From positions 124,001 to 188,000 of the forward strand of contig CAKUZI010000003.1 in assembly GCA_934717855.1 (NCBI GenBank): 64,000 bases of DNA. The letters are read 5' to 3'. The notes under the pieces are model-generated. The model was not told the DNA's origin, did not search any database, and saw only the letters and a list, made by a program, of their open reading frames with translations. A program made the position numbers and the translations under genes. Origin of the DNA: an uncultured Candidatus Melainabacteria bacterium (GTDB taxonomy: Bacteria; Cyanobacteriota; Vampirovibrionia; Gastranaerophilales; Gastranaerophilaceae). How positions within the stretch are numbered: the first letter of the stretch is position 1; every line of letters starts with the position of its first letter. Below are positions 43,450 to 52,678 of the stretch, piece by piece.

Positions 43450-44175
43450 ATGAGGATTGAAGCTAAACACCTGATAAAAATATATGGCGATAGAAGTGTT
43501 GTAAATGACATTTCTTTTGAGATGAATAAAGGCGAAGTTGTATGCCTTTTAGGGCCTAACGGTGCCGGAAAAACTACTACATTTTATATGGTAGTTGGTT
43601 TGGTTAAACCTAATAAAGGTCAAATTTTGCTTGATGGCGAAGATATTACCGCTTGGCCAATGAATGAACGTGCTAAAGCCGGTATTGGGTATCTTCCTCA
43701 AGAAGCGTCGATTTTTAGAAAGCTTACTGTTGAAGATAATATAAAACTTGTTCTTGAAATGAATGACAAGTTGACTGTGAACGAGAAAAAACGTAAACTT
43801 GAAGAATTATTGAGTGAATTTGGTATTTTAAGACTTCGTTCTTATGCGGCTGTTTCTTTGTCCGGTGGTGAAAGAAGAAGGGTTGAAATTGCTCGTGCTT
43901 TGGCAGCAAGCCCTGATTTTATGCTTTTGGATGAACCTTTTGCCGGAATTGACCCGATTGCAATTGGTGATATTAAAGATAATATTAGAAAAATTTCTGA
44001 AGAAAAAGGTTTGGGCGTTTTGATTACTGACCACAACCCGAAAGCTACTCTTTCAATTACGGATAGAGCTTATGTAATTTTTGATGGGAAAATTAAAATT
44101 CAGGGTAGAAGTGTTGATGTTGCTAACGATCCGGTTGCTAAGGAATTTTATTTAGGAAAGGATTTTGCTTTATAA
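43450..44175 (+). CDS. lptB: LPS export ABC ATPase
   Basis: ATPase powering LPS extraction with LptF/G, 241 aa. Walker A GPNGAGKTT, Q-loop YLPQEAS, signature LSGGERRRVEIARAL, Walker B FMLLDEPFAGIDP and switch His DHNP. The sequence style (IFRKLTVEDNI) is that of LptB. AAAGGGG precedes the ATG. Its stop overlaps the ATG of the permease. Confidence 0.95.
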   Translation: MRIEAKHLIKIYGDRSVVNDISFEMNKGEVVCLLGPNGAGKTTTFYMVVGLVKPNKGQILLDGEDITAWPMNERAKAGIGYLPQEASIFRKLTVEDNIKLVLEMNDKLTVNEKKRKLEELLSEFGILRLRSYAAVSLSGGERRRVEIARALAASPDFMLLDEPFAGIDPIAIGDIKDNIRKISEEKGLGVLITDHNPKATLSITDRAYVIFDGKIKIQGRSVDVANDPVAKEFYLGKDFAL

Positions 44176-45290
44176 TGAAATTGTTTCCTAAAATAACTAT
44201 TTACGACAAATATATTTTTACACAAGTAATGATGGCGACTTTTGTTGCAATTTTACTGTTTACGGTTGTTTGGATTGCGCCGGAAATGCTTTTAAATACA
44301 ATTAAAAAGACGCTTGCCGGTGAATTTGGCGTTAAAACAGCAGTATTGGTGATTTTTTATGAGTTGCCAAAAATTTTAGGAAAAGCTTTTCCTGTTGGTT
44401 TGTTGTTAGGAACTTTGTTCACATTTGACAAATTGAGCAAGGATTCTGAACTTACTATATTCAGGGCGGTTGGACTTTCTTTTGGTCGAATTGTTGCACC
44501 TGTATTGGCTTTGAGTTTGATTGTAACTTGGTTATGTTTTGTTACTTGTGACAAATTAATACCATATTCCGTAAATAAAGCTATTGCGTTGCGTGGCGGA
44601 TATATTTCAACTCAATATATTTATACTCAAAAAGATACTGAGGGTGTACCTAAAATGGCGGTTATTGTGTCAAAATTTTCAAAAGACACAATGTATAATG
44701 TTATTGTCTTAGATTTTTCTAAAAAACAGTATTCCGATGTTCACCAATTGCAAAACATTTATTATGCAAAAACCGGAAAAAATTTCCCTGATAAATGGAA
44801 ATTGTCAGATATTACGCAATATGAAATTTCTAATGACGGAATTTTTGTAGATATTAATAAGTTTAAAACAATGGACATTTTGCAGGGAGAACCTGCCAAA
44901 AACGCTTTTACATTGATGACTTATTCTGTGAAAAAAGAACGTGAAATTAACAATCACGATTTGCACAATTATATTAAACTTCTTAAAAAAGAGGGATTGG
45001 ACGAAGAATATAGATATATGTTAAACAAATATTTGCAAAGATTTTTCCATCCGTTTGTATGTGTGCTTTTGGCTATTATGGGGACTTTATTAGGATTTAG
45101 CAAGCCGAGAGAACAAAGATTAGTCGGGTTTACGATTGCAATCGGCAGTATTTTCTTATACTATATAACATTGCCATTTTTCGATTTGTTGGCAGAAAAA
45201 GGTGTGTTACATCCGTTTGTGACAGCAATATTTCCGCCATTTGCGTTTCTTTGTGCAATCATAGCTTTCTACAAGTCAAAGGATTTATAA
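44175..45290 (+). CDS. LptF/LptG-family LPS export permease
   Basis: 371 aa YjgP/YjgQ permease: TIYDKYIFTQ start, three N-terminal spans with FPVGLLLGTLFTFDKLSKDSELTIFRAVGLS, a ~150-residue periplasmic domain and three C-terminal spans. Start overlaps the lptB stop (TAATG), so the pair is coupled. With the unlinked member at 9.2-10.3 kb it could form the full transporter. Confidence 0.93.
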   Translation: MKLFPKITIYDKYIFTQVMMATFVAILLFTVVWIAPEMLLNTIKKTLAGEFGVKTAVLVIFYELPKILGKAFPVGLLLGTLFTFDKLSKDSELTIFRAVGLSFGRIVAPVLALSLIVTWLCFVTCDKLIPYSVNKAIALRGGYISTQYIYTQKDTEGVPKMAVIVSKFSKDTMYNVIVLDFSKKQYSDVHQLQNIYYAKTGKNFPDKWKLSDITQYEISNDGIFVDINKFKTMDILQGEPAKNAFTLMTYSVKKEREINNHDLHNYIKLLKKEGLDEEYRYMLNKYLQRFFHPFVCVLLAIMGTLLGFSKPREQRLVGFTIAIGSIFLYYITLPFFDLLAEKGVLHPFVTAIFPPFAFLCAIIAFYKSKDL

Positions 45291-45291
45291 T

Positions 45292-46086
45292 ATGAAAAAA
45301 TTTTTATTTTTACTTGCTACATTGATAATTGCGATGGGATGTGCCAATGCTTATCCTATTGATATAAAGTATGATGATGGAATTTATCATATAGTTTTAA
45401 AAGGTGAAAAAATAAAAAAACATGTAAAATTTATAAGTTCTGACAGTTTGATTACGAATAAAGAGGCTCATCAGCGTGCAAAGTCTCAACTAACAATTAA
45501 TACGGGATATTTTGATCCTAATAATGGAAAATCTATTTCTTATATAGTAAGCGATAGGAATACTGCGGAAGATCCGTTATTGAATGAAAATTTGCTTGGA
45601 AATCCTGTTTTAAGACGCAATTTAAGTAAAATTATAGATAGAACGGAATTTCGAGTTGTTGAATGTTCTGATGGAAAATTTCATTACGAAATTGTACCGC
45701 ATAAAAGTTCTACAGATTTTGGCTGTAATATAATTACATCTGCTCAAGGCGGGCCTTTGGTTTATCCGCAATTGAGGCTGGAGGAAGAGTTTTTTGTAGT
45801 TAAAAAAGATGGAGTTGTTGTGAGAGAAAGCTGTTCTGTTCTTCACAAAACTGCTCGAACTATAATTGGTTTGAAAAATGGAGAGGCGCATATTTTAATC
45901 ATAACAGATAAACATCCGATGGATTTGTATGAAGTTCATGATTATGTAAAATCTTTGGGCTGGGATAGAGCAATGGCGTTTGATGGCGGAAGCTCTACAT
46001 CAATGAATTATTTGAATAAATATAATGTAATTTCAATTGGCGATGGTGCCGGACGAAGTTTGAAATCATTTATGGTGATAAATTAG
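45292..46086 (+). CDS. Phosphodiester glycosidase (NAGPA-domain) family protein
   Basis: 264 aa secreted protein. N-terminal signal with AMGCANA, which could be a lipobox (Cys17) or a signal peptidase I site. NTGYFDP (~60), ARTIIGL (~185) and AMAFDGGSSTSM (~230) are the conserved NAGPA segments. It would act on sugar-phosphodiester bonds in the envelope. One base after the LptF/G stop, so one operon with LPS export; a role in glycan editing is inference. Confidence 0.85.
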   Translation: MKKFLFLLATLIIAMGCANAYPIDIKYDDGIYHIVLKGEKIKKHVKFISSDSLITNKEAHQRAKSQLTINTGYFDPNNGKSISYIVSDRNTAEDPLLNENLLGNPVLRRNLSKIIDRTEFRVVECSDGKFHYEIVPHKSSTDFGCNIITSAQGGPLVYPQLRLEEEFFVVKKDGVVVRESCSVLHKTARTIIGLKNGEAHILIITDKHPMDLYEVHDYVKSLGWDRAMAFDGGSSTSMNYLNKYNVISIGDGAGRSLKSFMVIN

Positions 46087-46190
46087 ATTGCTGTTAAATA
46101 TTTTCAAAATAAGTGTACTAAAGTCTTTATTAAAAAATGTAAATTTGCTACTTATGTAATACTTTGGATTGATGAGTTTTTTGAAAAAAG

Positions 46191-46199
46191 TGGTATAAT
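46191..46199 (+). promoter_or_regulatory. Extended -10 promoter of the Ycf45-like gene
   Basis: TGGTATAAT, a perfect extended -10, with TTGATG 19 bases upstream of the hexamer (46169-46174). The leader to the ATG at 46322 is about 115 bases. Confidence 0.6.
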
Positions 46200-46321
46200 G
46201 TAAGTAGAAAGGTGAATAGAGTTTATAAAATTAAATATTAGTTTCGCTGCGGGTGCGGAATTGTAATCAGCCGATAATTATTTTGTTATATATACAAAAT
46301 ATCAGAAAGGCAGAAAAGAAA

Positions 46322-47953
46322 ATGAGCAACTTACAATTTCAAAACGATTTAGACCGATTGACAGAAGTTTTACCCGAAAAGGTAAAGAGGCACATCTCTT
46401 ATGAAAAAATGGAAGATGTAATCGAAATTGTCTTGGATATCGGTAGAACCCCAGAAATCCGTCACGCAGGCGGTAAGATTGATTATCTTGGAGAAGAGTT
46501 TGTGACAGATGAAGATATAAATTATATTACAAGCCGAATTCAAGAGTTTACATCTGATAATAGGTCAGGCATTCCGGGAACTCTTCACCGTATTAGTGCG
46601 ATTAGGAACAGGCAAGGCAAAGTCATTGGTTTGACTTGTCGTATCGGTCGTGTTGTAACAGGTACGATTGCTTGCATAAAAGATATTTGTATGATGAACA
46701 AAAGTATTTTGTTCTTAGGGCGTCCGGGGGTTGGCAAAACTACAAAATTGAGAGAAATTTCTCGACTTGTTGCTGACGAACTTGGAAAGCGCGTTGTAAT
46801 TGTTGATACGTCAAATGAAATTGCCGGTGATGGAGATACTCCGCATCCTGCAATAGGTCATGCGCGACGTATGCAAGTTACACAACCGGAATTTCAAAAG
46901 GATATTATGATTGAGGCGGTTGAAAATCACACTCCTGAAGTTATCGTTGTCGATGAAATTGGTACAGAGGCAGAAGCTCAAGCCGCACGTACTATTGCAG
47001 AACGTGGAGTTATGTTGATTGCAACCGCTCACGGTAATAGTTTAGAAAACCTTATCAAAAACCCGACGTTATCGGATTTGGTTGGTGGAATTCAATCCGT
47101 TACTTTGGGTGATGATGAAGCTAAACGAAGAGCTTCCCAAAAAACTGTTTTAGAACGTGAAAAACAGCCGACTTTTGATGTAGTTATTGAAATCTTAGAC
47201 AGGAATACACTTGCGGTATACAAAGATACGGCAGAAGCAGTTGATTATATCTTAAGGGGTTGGCCAATCAGACCGGAAATCAGAAAAGTTGATAAGTCCT
47301 ATGAGGGCGAAATTCCTCAACAAAATCCCCCAAAAACTGAACCGACAATTACGGATATTCCAAAAGAAATCAACAAATTAGAACAGAAAATTCAACCTGA
47401 ACATAATACGGATAGCTTGAAATTTTCATTCTCAAGGCAAAAATATGTTGAAGAAGTAAAAGGATTTAAGAAAATTTATCTTTATGCGGTTTCAAGAACG
47501 ATTGTGGAAAAGGTAATCGAACGCTTGAACTTGAATGCAGAAATTACTCGAAACCTCGATGAGGCGGATATTGTTATTGCTCATAAAAACTTTATTAAAG
47601 GTGGAGCAAAAGTTTTAAGTACGGCTAATGATTACAGGTTACAGATTTTTTATGTGAAAACAAATTCAATGGCTCAAATTCAAAAAGTTTTGAAAGAGGC
47701 GTTGCAGATTACAGAAGCGTCAGAAACTCTTTGCGGGTATTATGACGATGCCGAAAGAGCATTGGATGAGGCGAAAGCTGCAATAAACAAAATTTTAGCC
47801 GGAACAGAATATGTTGAGCTTCAACCTCAAAATCAACATATTAGAAAACTTCAACACGAACTTGTTGAGCAACATAATATGACAAGTAAATCGATTGGCG
47901 AGGGGAACAATCGCCACTTGAAAATTGTTGGTGGTAAAGATTATCACGGTTAA
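46322..47953 (+). CDS. Ycf45-like AAA ATPase with R3H domain
   Basis: 543 aa. The central ATPase (~130-300) has Walker A GRPGVGKTTKLREI, Walker B VIVVDEIGTEAEAQAA and TAHGNSLENLI, as in the SpoIIIAA/Ycf45 group. A variable linker and a second alpha/beta segment (~375-470) lead to a C-terminal R3H-like nucleic-acid domain (~500-543, ending KSIGEGNNRHLKIVGG). Ycf45 proteins are found in plastids and Cyanobacteria; function is unknown, with single-stranded nucleic acid binding inferred. ATG 46322 is chosen after AAAGGCAG; an in-frame codon at 46253 lacks a ribosome site. Confidence 0.88.
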   Translation: MSNLQFQNDLDRLTEVLPEKVKRHISYEKMEDVIEIVLDIGRTPEIRHAGGKIDYLGEEFVTDEDINYITSRIQEFTSDNRSGIPGTLHRISAIRNRQGKVIGLTCRIGRVVTGTIACIKDICMMNKSILFLGRPGVGKTTKLREISRLVADELGKRVVIVDTSNEIAGDGDTPHPAIGHARRMQVTQPEFQKDIMIEAVENHTPEVIVVDEIGTEAEAQAARTIAERGVMLIATAHGNSLENLIKNPTLSDLVGGIQSVTLGDDEAKRRASQKTVLEREKQPTFDVVIEILDRNTLAVYKDTAEAVDYILRGWPIRPEIRKVDKSYEGEIPQQNPPKTEPTITDIPKEINKLEQKIQPEHNTDSLKFSFSRQKYVEEVKGFKKIYLYAVSRTIVEKVIERLNLNAEITRNLDEADIVIAHKNFIKGGAKVLSTANDYRLQIFYVKTNSMAQIQKVLKEALQITEASETLCGYYDDAERALDEAKAAINKILAGTEYVELQPQNQHIRKLQHELVEQHNMTSKSIGEGNNRHLKIVGGKDYHG

Positions 47954-48273
47954 AGTTTTGAATATAAATTGTTTTATATAAATTCTCCCCCTCCAAGTAT
48001 TGGGTGGGGGAGCAGTTTTTACTTTTATTTTGAATGAAAAGTGCGTATTTTAATGTTGAATAAAAGCGCCACTTACAGAATTTATCAAATTTCTTTGATT
48101 ATCTGTAAATAGCGCTAATATTAATATTTGCCTCAGTGGACGGGTGAAGCTTCAAGCTTCTTACGAAGTCGTTAGCTTTTAAAACCCTACCAATACCTAA
48201 AGGATGGATGGAACGGCTACATCCCATTTTAAAACCCCACCAACCCCTAAAGGGCGGGTGAAGCTTCAAGCTT
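47954..48273. other. Repeat-containing gap
   Basis: 320 bases between convergent genes: a GC-rich terminator at 47985-48019, then a tandem repeat unit that runs into the ppdK stop codon. Nothing coding. Confidence 0.7.
47985..48019 (+). terminator. Terminator of the Ycf45-like gene
   Basis: CTCCCCC...GGGGGAG with inner CCAA/TTGG, followed by CAGTTTTTA. Confidence 0.85.
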
Positions 48274-48275
48274 CT
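48141..48275. repeat. Duplicated repeat modules next to ppdK
   Basis: CGGGTGAAGCTTCAAGCTTC occurs at 48141 and 48255, and a 31-base module starting TTTTAAAACCC occurs at 48177-48207 and 48227-48257 with four differences. The second copy runs into the ppdK stop codon (48274-48276). Confidence 0.75.
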
Positions 48276-50952
48276 ATTTGCAACCTAGTGGTAATGAGAT
48301 GTCTTTAGACTGTTTGAACTCGATTACTGCCTGAGCGGCTGCAAGACGAGCCTGCGGAACTCTGAACGGTGAACAAGAAACGTAGTTCAATCCTATTCTG
48401 TGGCAGAATTTAACTGAAGCCGGATCTCCACCGTGTTCTCCACAAATACCGCGTTTTAGGTGAGGGCGAACTTTTAGAGCTTTTTCAAGTGCAATTTTCA
48501 TTAATTGTCCAACACCCTCTTGGTCAAGTGTAGAGAATGGGTTTGCAGGAAGAATTTTTTGTTCTACATAGTTTTGTAGGAACTTGCCTTCTGCATCGTC
48601 TCTAGAGAAGCCAAATGTCATTTGAGTTAAATCATTTGTGCCGAATGAGAAAAATTCTGCGTATTCTGCAATTTGGTCTGCAGTTAATGCTGCACGAGGA
48701 ATTTCAATCATTGTACCGAACATATAATCAACTCTAACGCCTTTTTCATCCATAACTTCGTTTGCGACACGTTCAAGAACATCTTTTACTGTTTTAAGTT
48801 CATTTACGTGACCTACAAGCGGAATCATGATTTCAGGTTTAACGTCTAAGCCCTCTTTTTTCAAGTCGCAAGCTGCATAGAAAATTGCACGAACTTGCAT
48901 TTCATTGATTTCCGGATAAGTCAAACCAAGACGACAACCTCTCAAGCCCATCATTGGGTTAGATTCAGACATTGCTTCTACGATATTTAGAAGTTTTTCG
49001 TCTTCTTCATAATTTTCACCTTTTGCTTTTTTAGTAGCAACTTTTGCGATTAATTCTTCTTTATCAGGCAAAAATTCGTGAAGAGGTGGATCAAGAAGTC
49101 TGATTGTCATAGATTTTTCGCCTAATGCTTTAAACATTGCGTAAAAATCGCTGTATTGCATAGGTAACAAGTGCTCAAGAGCTTCCTTACGAGCTTCCGG
49201 AGTGCCTGCAATAATCATTTTTTGTACCCAAGGAAGTCTTTCTGGATCCATAAACATGTGTTCTGTTCTACAAAGTCCAACACCTTCTGCGCCAAGTTCA
49301 AGAGCTTTTTTTACATCAGCCGGTGTATCCGCGTTTGCACGAACTCCTAACAATTTAATGGCGTCAACCCATTCGAACAATTTTTTGAAATTATCATCCA
49401 TTGTAGGTGGTACAAGATGAATTGCGCCATCCATAACTTCACCTGTTCCGCCATCAAGCGAAATAACGTCGTTTTTGTGGTAAACAGTTCCGTCTCCGGC
49501 TTTTAATGTTTCATTTTTAAGGTCAATTGAAAGGTCTTCACAACCGGCAACACAAGGTTTACCCATACCTTTTGCAACAACAGCTGCGTGAGATGTCATT
49601 CCGCCACGAAGTGTCAAAACACCTTGAGATTCAATCATACCGTGAATATCATCAGGGCAAGTTTCAATTCTTACTAAAATCACTTTTTCGCCAGCTTTAC
49701 CACGTTCTGCTGCTTCTTCAGTATCGAAAACAATTTTTCCAACTGCAGCTCCAGGGGAAGCTGCAAGACCTTGTGCAATTTTATGAGCATCTTTTTTAGC
49801 TTTCGGATCAAAGTCAGGAAGTAGCACTTGATAAAGTTGATTTGCGTCAACAAGTTCTACAGCTCTTTCCTTGTCAATAATGCCTTCTTCACACATTTCA
49901 ACTGCAATTCTAACTGATGCTTTTGCAGTTCTTTTTCCGTTACGAGTTTGTAAAATCCACAATTTGCCTCTTTCGATTGTGAATTCCATATCTTGAACAT
50001 CTTTGTAGCCTTTTTCAAGTTTTTTTGCGATGTCTACGTATTGTTTGTAAAGTTCAGGCATTTCTTGTTCAAGTTCTGCAATAGGTTTTGGAGTTCTGAT
50101 ACCTGCAACAACGTCTTCACCTTGTGCATTTGTAAGATATTCTCCATAGAATTTGTTTTCACCTGTTGACGGATTTCTTGTGAAAGAAACACCAGTAGCA
50201 CAATCGTCGCCCATATTTCCAAATACCATTGTTTGAACGTTTACGGCAGTTCCATAATTATGGTCAATTTTGTAGTGTTCTCTGTATGCAACCGCACGTG
50301 GAATATTCCAAGAACGGAATACAGCTTCAATTGATTCTTCTAATTGAACAAATGGGTCTTGTGGAAATTCTTTGCCCGTTTCTTTTTTAATTAATTCTTT
50401 ATAAGGTTCAATTAAAGATTTCCAGTCATCTGCTGTTAGGTCTGTATCTGACTTGTAGCCTTTTTCTTCTTTGATTTTGTCAAGATAATCTTCAAATTTT
50501 TGTCTATCAATTTCCCAAGCTACCGACCCAAACATTGTTAAAAATCTTCTGTAGGAGTCATAGCAAAATCTTGGGTTTTTAGTTAAATTAATCATTCCCT
50601 CAACTGTTTGATCATTTAAACCTAAGTTAAGGATTGTTTCCATCATACCTGGCATGGAAAGTCTTGCACCGGAGCGAACAGAAACTAAAAGCGGATTTTC
50701 AGCATCGCCAAATTTTTTCCCTGCTTGTTTTTCAACTGTATGAAGAGCTTCTCTAACTTCATCCATAAGTCCAGCCGGCATTTTATTCCCGTGGTTGATG
50801 TAATCCATACATGTTTCAGTTGTAATTGTAAGCCCGGGAGGAACAGGTAGTCCCAAATTTGTCATTTCAGCAAGGTTTGCACCTTTACCCCCCAAAAGGT
50901 TGCGCATATTTGCATTCCCTTCTTTGAATAACCATACACGTTTTGCGCTCAT
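48274..50952 (-). CDS. ppdK: Pyruvate, phosphate dikinase
   Basis: Reversible pyruvate + ATP + Pi to PEP + AMP + PPi, 892 aa, normal length. Glycine-rich ATP-grasp start GGKGANLAEMTNLGLPVPPG, phosphohistidine near residue 454 in GGMTSHAAVVAKG, and C-terminal GICGEHGGDP with the catalytic Cys. Gives energy-saving glycolysis or gluconeogenesis in anaerobes. AAAGGAGACATAAC before the ATG is a strong site; the minus strand has an extended -10-like TGTGCTATAGT near 51001-51011. Confidence 0.97.
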   Translation of the reverse strand: MSAKRVWLFKEGNANMRNLLGGKGANLAEMTNLGLPVPPGLTITTETCMDYINHGNKMPAGLMDEVREALHTVEKQAGKKFGDAENPLLVSVRSGARLSMPGMMETILNLGLNDQTVEGMINLTKNPRFCYDSYRRFLTMFGSVAWEIDRQKFEDYLDKIKEEKGYKSDTDLTADDWKSLIEPYKELIKKETGKEFPQDPFVQLEESIEAVFRSWNIPRAVAYREHYKIDHNYGTAVNVQTMVFGNMGDDCATGVSFTRNPSTGENKFYGEYLTNAQGEDVVAGIRTPKPIAELEQEMPELYKQYVDIAKKLEKGYKDVQDMEFTIERGKLWILQTRNGKRTAKASVRIAVEMCEEGIIDKERAVELVDANQLYQVLLPDFDPKAKKDAHKIAQGLAASPGAAVGKIVFDTEEAAERGKAGEKVILVRIETCPDDIHGMIESQGVLTLRGGMTSHAAVVAKGMGKPCVAGCEDLSIDLKNETLKAGDGTVYHKNDVISLDGGTGEVMDGAIHLVPPTMDDNFKKLFEWVDAIKLLGVRANADTPADVKKALELGAEGVGLCRTEHMFMDPERLPWVQKMIIAGTPEARKEALEHLLPMQYSDFYAMFKALGEKSMTIRLLDPPLHEFLPDKEELIAKVATKKAKGENYEEDEKLLNIVEAMSESNPMMGLRGCRLGLTYPEINEMQVRAIFYAACDLKKEGLDVKPEIMIPLVGHVNELKTVKDVLERVANEVMDEKGVRVDYMFGTMIEIPRAALTADQIAEYAEFFSFGTNDLTQMTFGFSRDDAEGKFLQNYVEQKILPANPFSTLDQEGVGQLMKIALEKALKVRPHLKRGICGEHGGDPASVKFCHRIGLNYVSCSPFRVPQARLAAAQAVIEFKQSKDISLPLGCK

Positions 50953-51190
50953 GTTATGTCTCCTTTCATATTCATATAATAAACACCTTTAATGCAATTA
51001 CTATAGCACAAAATTAAAAAATTGTATTAAAATAATTGAAAAATTTATATCAAATGTTAGTAAAAAATCGAGTCAACTAAATTATAGATGTCTGGAGATT
51101 TTGAGTAAAGATCCAAAGTTGTTTCAACAAAATTCTATTGCGGTGTTGACCTGAGACAAAATTTATAATATTTTGTTAAAATAATTACTT

Positions 51191-51409
51191 TTATAATTGA
51201 AAATTTAGTAAATCAGTTATTTTAATACCTAAGGCATCTGCTATTCTTGTTAATGTGGATAGTTTTGGATCTATTGTTCCACATTCAATTCTACTTACAG
51301 TTCTTGTTGTCAGTCCTGTTTTTAGGGCAAGTTCAAGTTGAGAAATTTTTTGTTTTCCTCTTTCAAATTTAATTTTATAACCGAGTCTTAGAAAATCTTC
51401 CTTTTGCAT
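51191..51409 (-). CDS. XRE-family HTH regulator
   Basis: 72 aa Cro/C1-type DNA-binding protein: LGYKIKFERGKQKISQLELALKTGLTTRTVSRIECGTIDPKLSTLTRIADALGI-type helix-turn-helix over residues ~10-64, with no other domain. Divergent from a prepilin gene; the shared 91-base gap holds a 15-bp palindrome that is a good operator candidate for this protein. Confidence 0.9.
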   Translation of the reverse strand: MQKEDFLRLGYKIKFERGKQKISQLELALKTGLTTRTVSRIECGTIDPKLSTLTRIADALGIKITDLLNFQL

Positions 51410-51422
51410 TCATTTATCTTAT

Positions 51423-51455
51423 ATTATTGACAATAATTTTTCGATATACTAGACT
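51423..51455 (+). promoter_or_regulatory. Promoter and palindromic operator between XRE and prepilin genes
   Basis: ATTATTG-A-CAATAAT (51423-51437) is a perfect palindrome overlapping the -35 TTGACA (51427-51432); a 17-base spacer leads to TAGACT (51450-51455). Confidence 0.6.
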
Positions 51456-51500
51456 ATATTTAATAGACACGAAGTATATTAAAAGGTAGAAAAGTTATTA

Positions 51501-52271
51501 GTGAAAATTAATATTAATAATTCAAAAATTATAAAACGAAATTTTGCTTTTACACTAGCAGAAGTCCTGATCACTTTGGGGATAATTGGTGTTATAGCTG
51601 CAATGACCTTGCCGGTATTAATTCAAAATTATCAAAAACAGGCAACTGCTACTAGTTTAAAAAAGGCTTATAGCGAACTTAATCAGGTACTTCAACGTTC
51701 AATGGTTGATAATGGAGATATTAAAACTTGGAATAATAGTTTCGAGTTTGGTGTTGACAACTGGGCTAAAACATACATTGAACCTTACATTAAAGTTGAA
51801 AAAAGTGGTTCTTGTACAAATCAAAATGGACCAAGGTGTCTAGGTATCTCATATATGGGAAATTTGGGTTCAAAACCAACTTGGGGTAATAATCGAGCTC
51901 ATTACATGATTGTTAAAAGCGGAGGTTCACGAGCTTGGGCTTTTTATAGGTATTATCCGTATAAAGAAATTCGAGTATATGTTTATCTACAAAATCCTAA
52001 AAAATATTCTCAAGCTGCAATTCGTGGAAAAGATGTATTTACTTTTGTTCTTTACCCAGATAAAGATACAACATTTAATCCTTTTGGAATGCAAGGAACA
52101 ATCCCTTTTCAAGGAGGAACTATTACACGAGACATATTACTTCATGGACCAATCAGAACAGGAGGTTGTTATAAAGAATCAGGCGGACCTGACTACTACG
52201 GTCCGGGTGATAGCTGTGGTGCTGTTATTATGATGGATGACTGGAAAATCAATAAGGATTATCCTTGGTAA
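51501..52271 (+). CDS. Prepilin-like protein
   Basis: 256 aa. FAFTLAEVLITLGIIGVIAAMTLPVL follows a 12-residue basic leader; Phe and Glu5 match prepilin peptidase substrates. The globular part has six Cys (e.g. GSCTNQNGPRC and GCYKES) that may form disulfides, fitting the VKOR-DsbA system. GTG start with AAAAGGTAG 14 bases upstream. Divergent from the XRE regulator, which may control it. Confidence 0.85.
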   Translation: MKININNSKIIKRNFAFTLAEVLITLGIIGVIAAMTLPVLIQNYQKQATATSLKKAYSELNQVLQRSMVDNGDIKTWNNSFEFGVDNWAKTYIEPYIKVEKSGSCTNQNGPRCLGISYMGNLGSKPTWGNNRAHYMIVKSGGSRAWAFYRYYPYKEIRVYVYLQNPKKYSQAAIRGKDVFTFVLYPDKDTTFNPFGMQGTIPFQGGTITRDILLHGPIRTGGCYKESGGPDYYGPGDSCGAVIMMDDWKINKDYPW

Positions 52272-52371
52272 AGCGTATAGCAATTAATCTTTTGACAAGA
52301 TAATAAGAAAACTGTAGTTGACAAAGTACTGAGAATTTTTGAATCAAGTAGCATCCATGATACTGAGTATT

Positions 52372-52602
52372 CTATTGCTTAAAATAATCGCAAATCAATG
52401 TTTTCTTACGAGGAACAAGGTTGATTATTCTTTGCATAAATGTATTTTTTTGCGAATTTTCTAGTTCTTTTTTTAGGATAGCTTTTTCTAAAACGACTTT
52501 GTTGTACAAATCTGAACATACTGAACTTTTGTCAACATGCTCTTTTAATTTCGCTAATTGAATTTCTTTTTCTTTAATAGATTGAATTAGTTCTTTTTTC
52601 AC
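52372..52602 (-). CDS. Small coiled-coil protein
   Basis: 76 aa, charged and helical with heptads over ~1-52, then a basic tail (RRIINLVPRKK-like). GTG start at 52602, with GAGAGG 10 bases before it. It could be a remnant or a small regulator; nothing more can be said. Confidence 0.5.
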   Translation of the reverse strand: MKKELIQSIKEKEIQLAKLKEHVDKSSVCSDLYNKVVLEKAILKKELENSQKNTFMQRIINLVPRKKTLICDYFKQ

Positions 52603-52678
52603 GTTGTAAAGACCTCTCGAACTGTACTCTAATAGAATAAAACTAATTCAAAAATTTTAAATCGACTTTTTAGTTGAT

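Noticed and set aside
50990..51150. Peptide-like frame ending LEILSKDPKLFQQNSIAVLT
   Set aside because: Looks protein-like over ~40 codons but has no start or ribosome site; may be a gene remnant, not enough to call.
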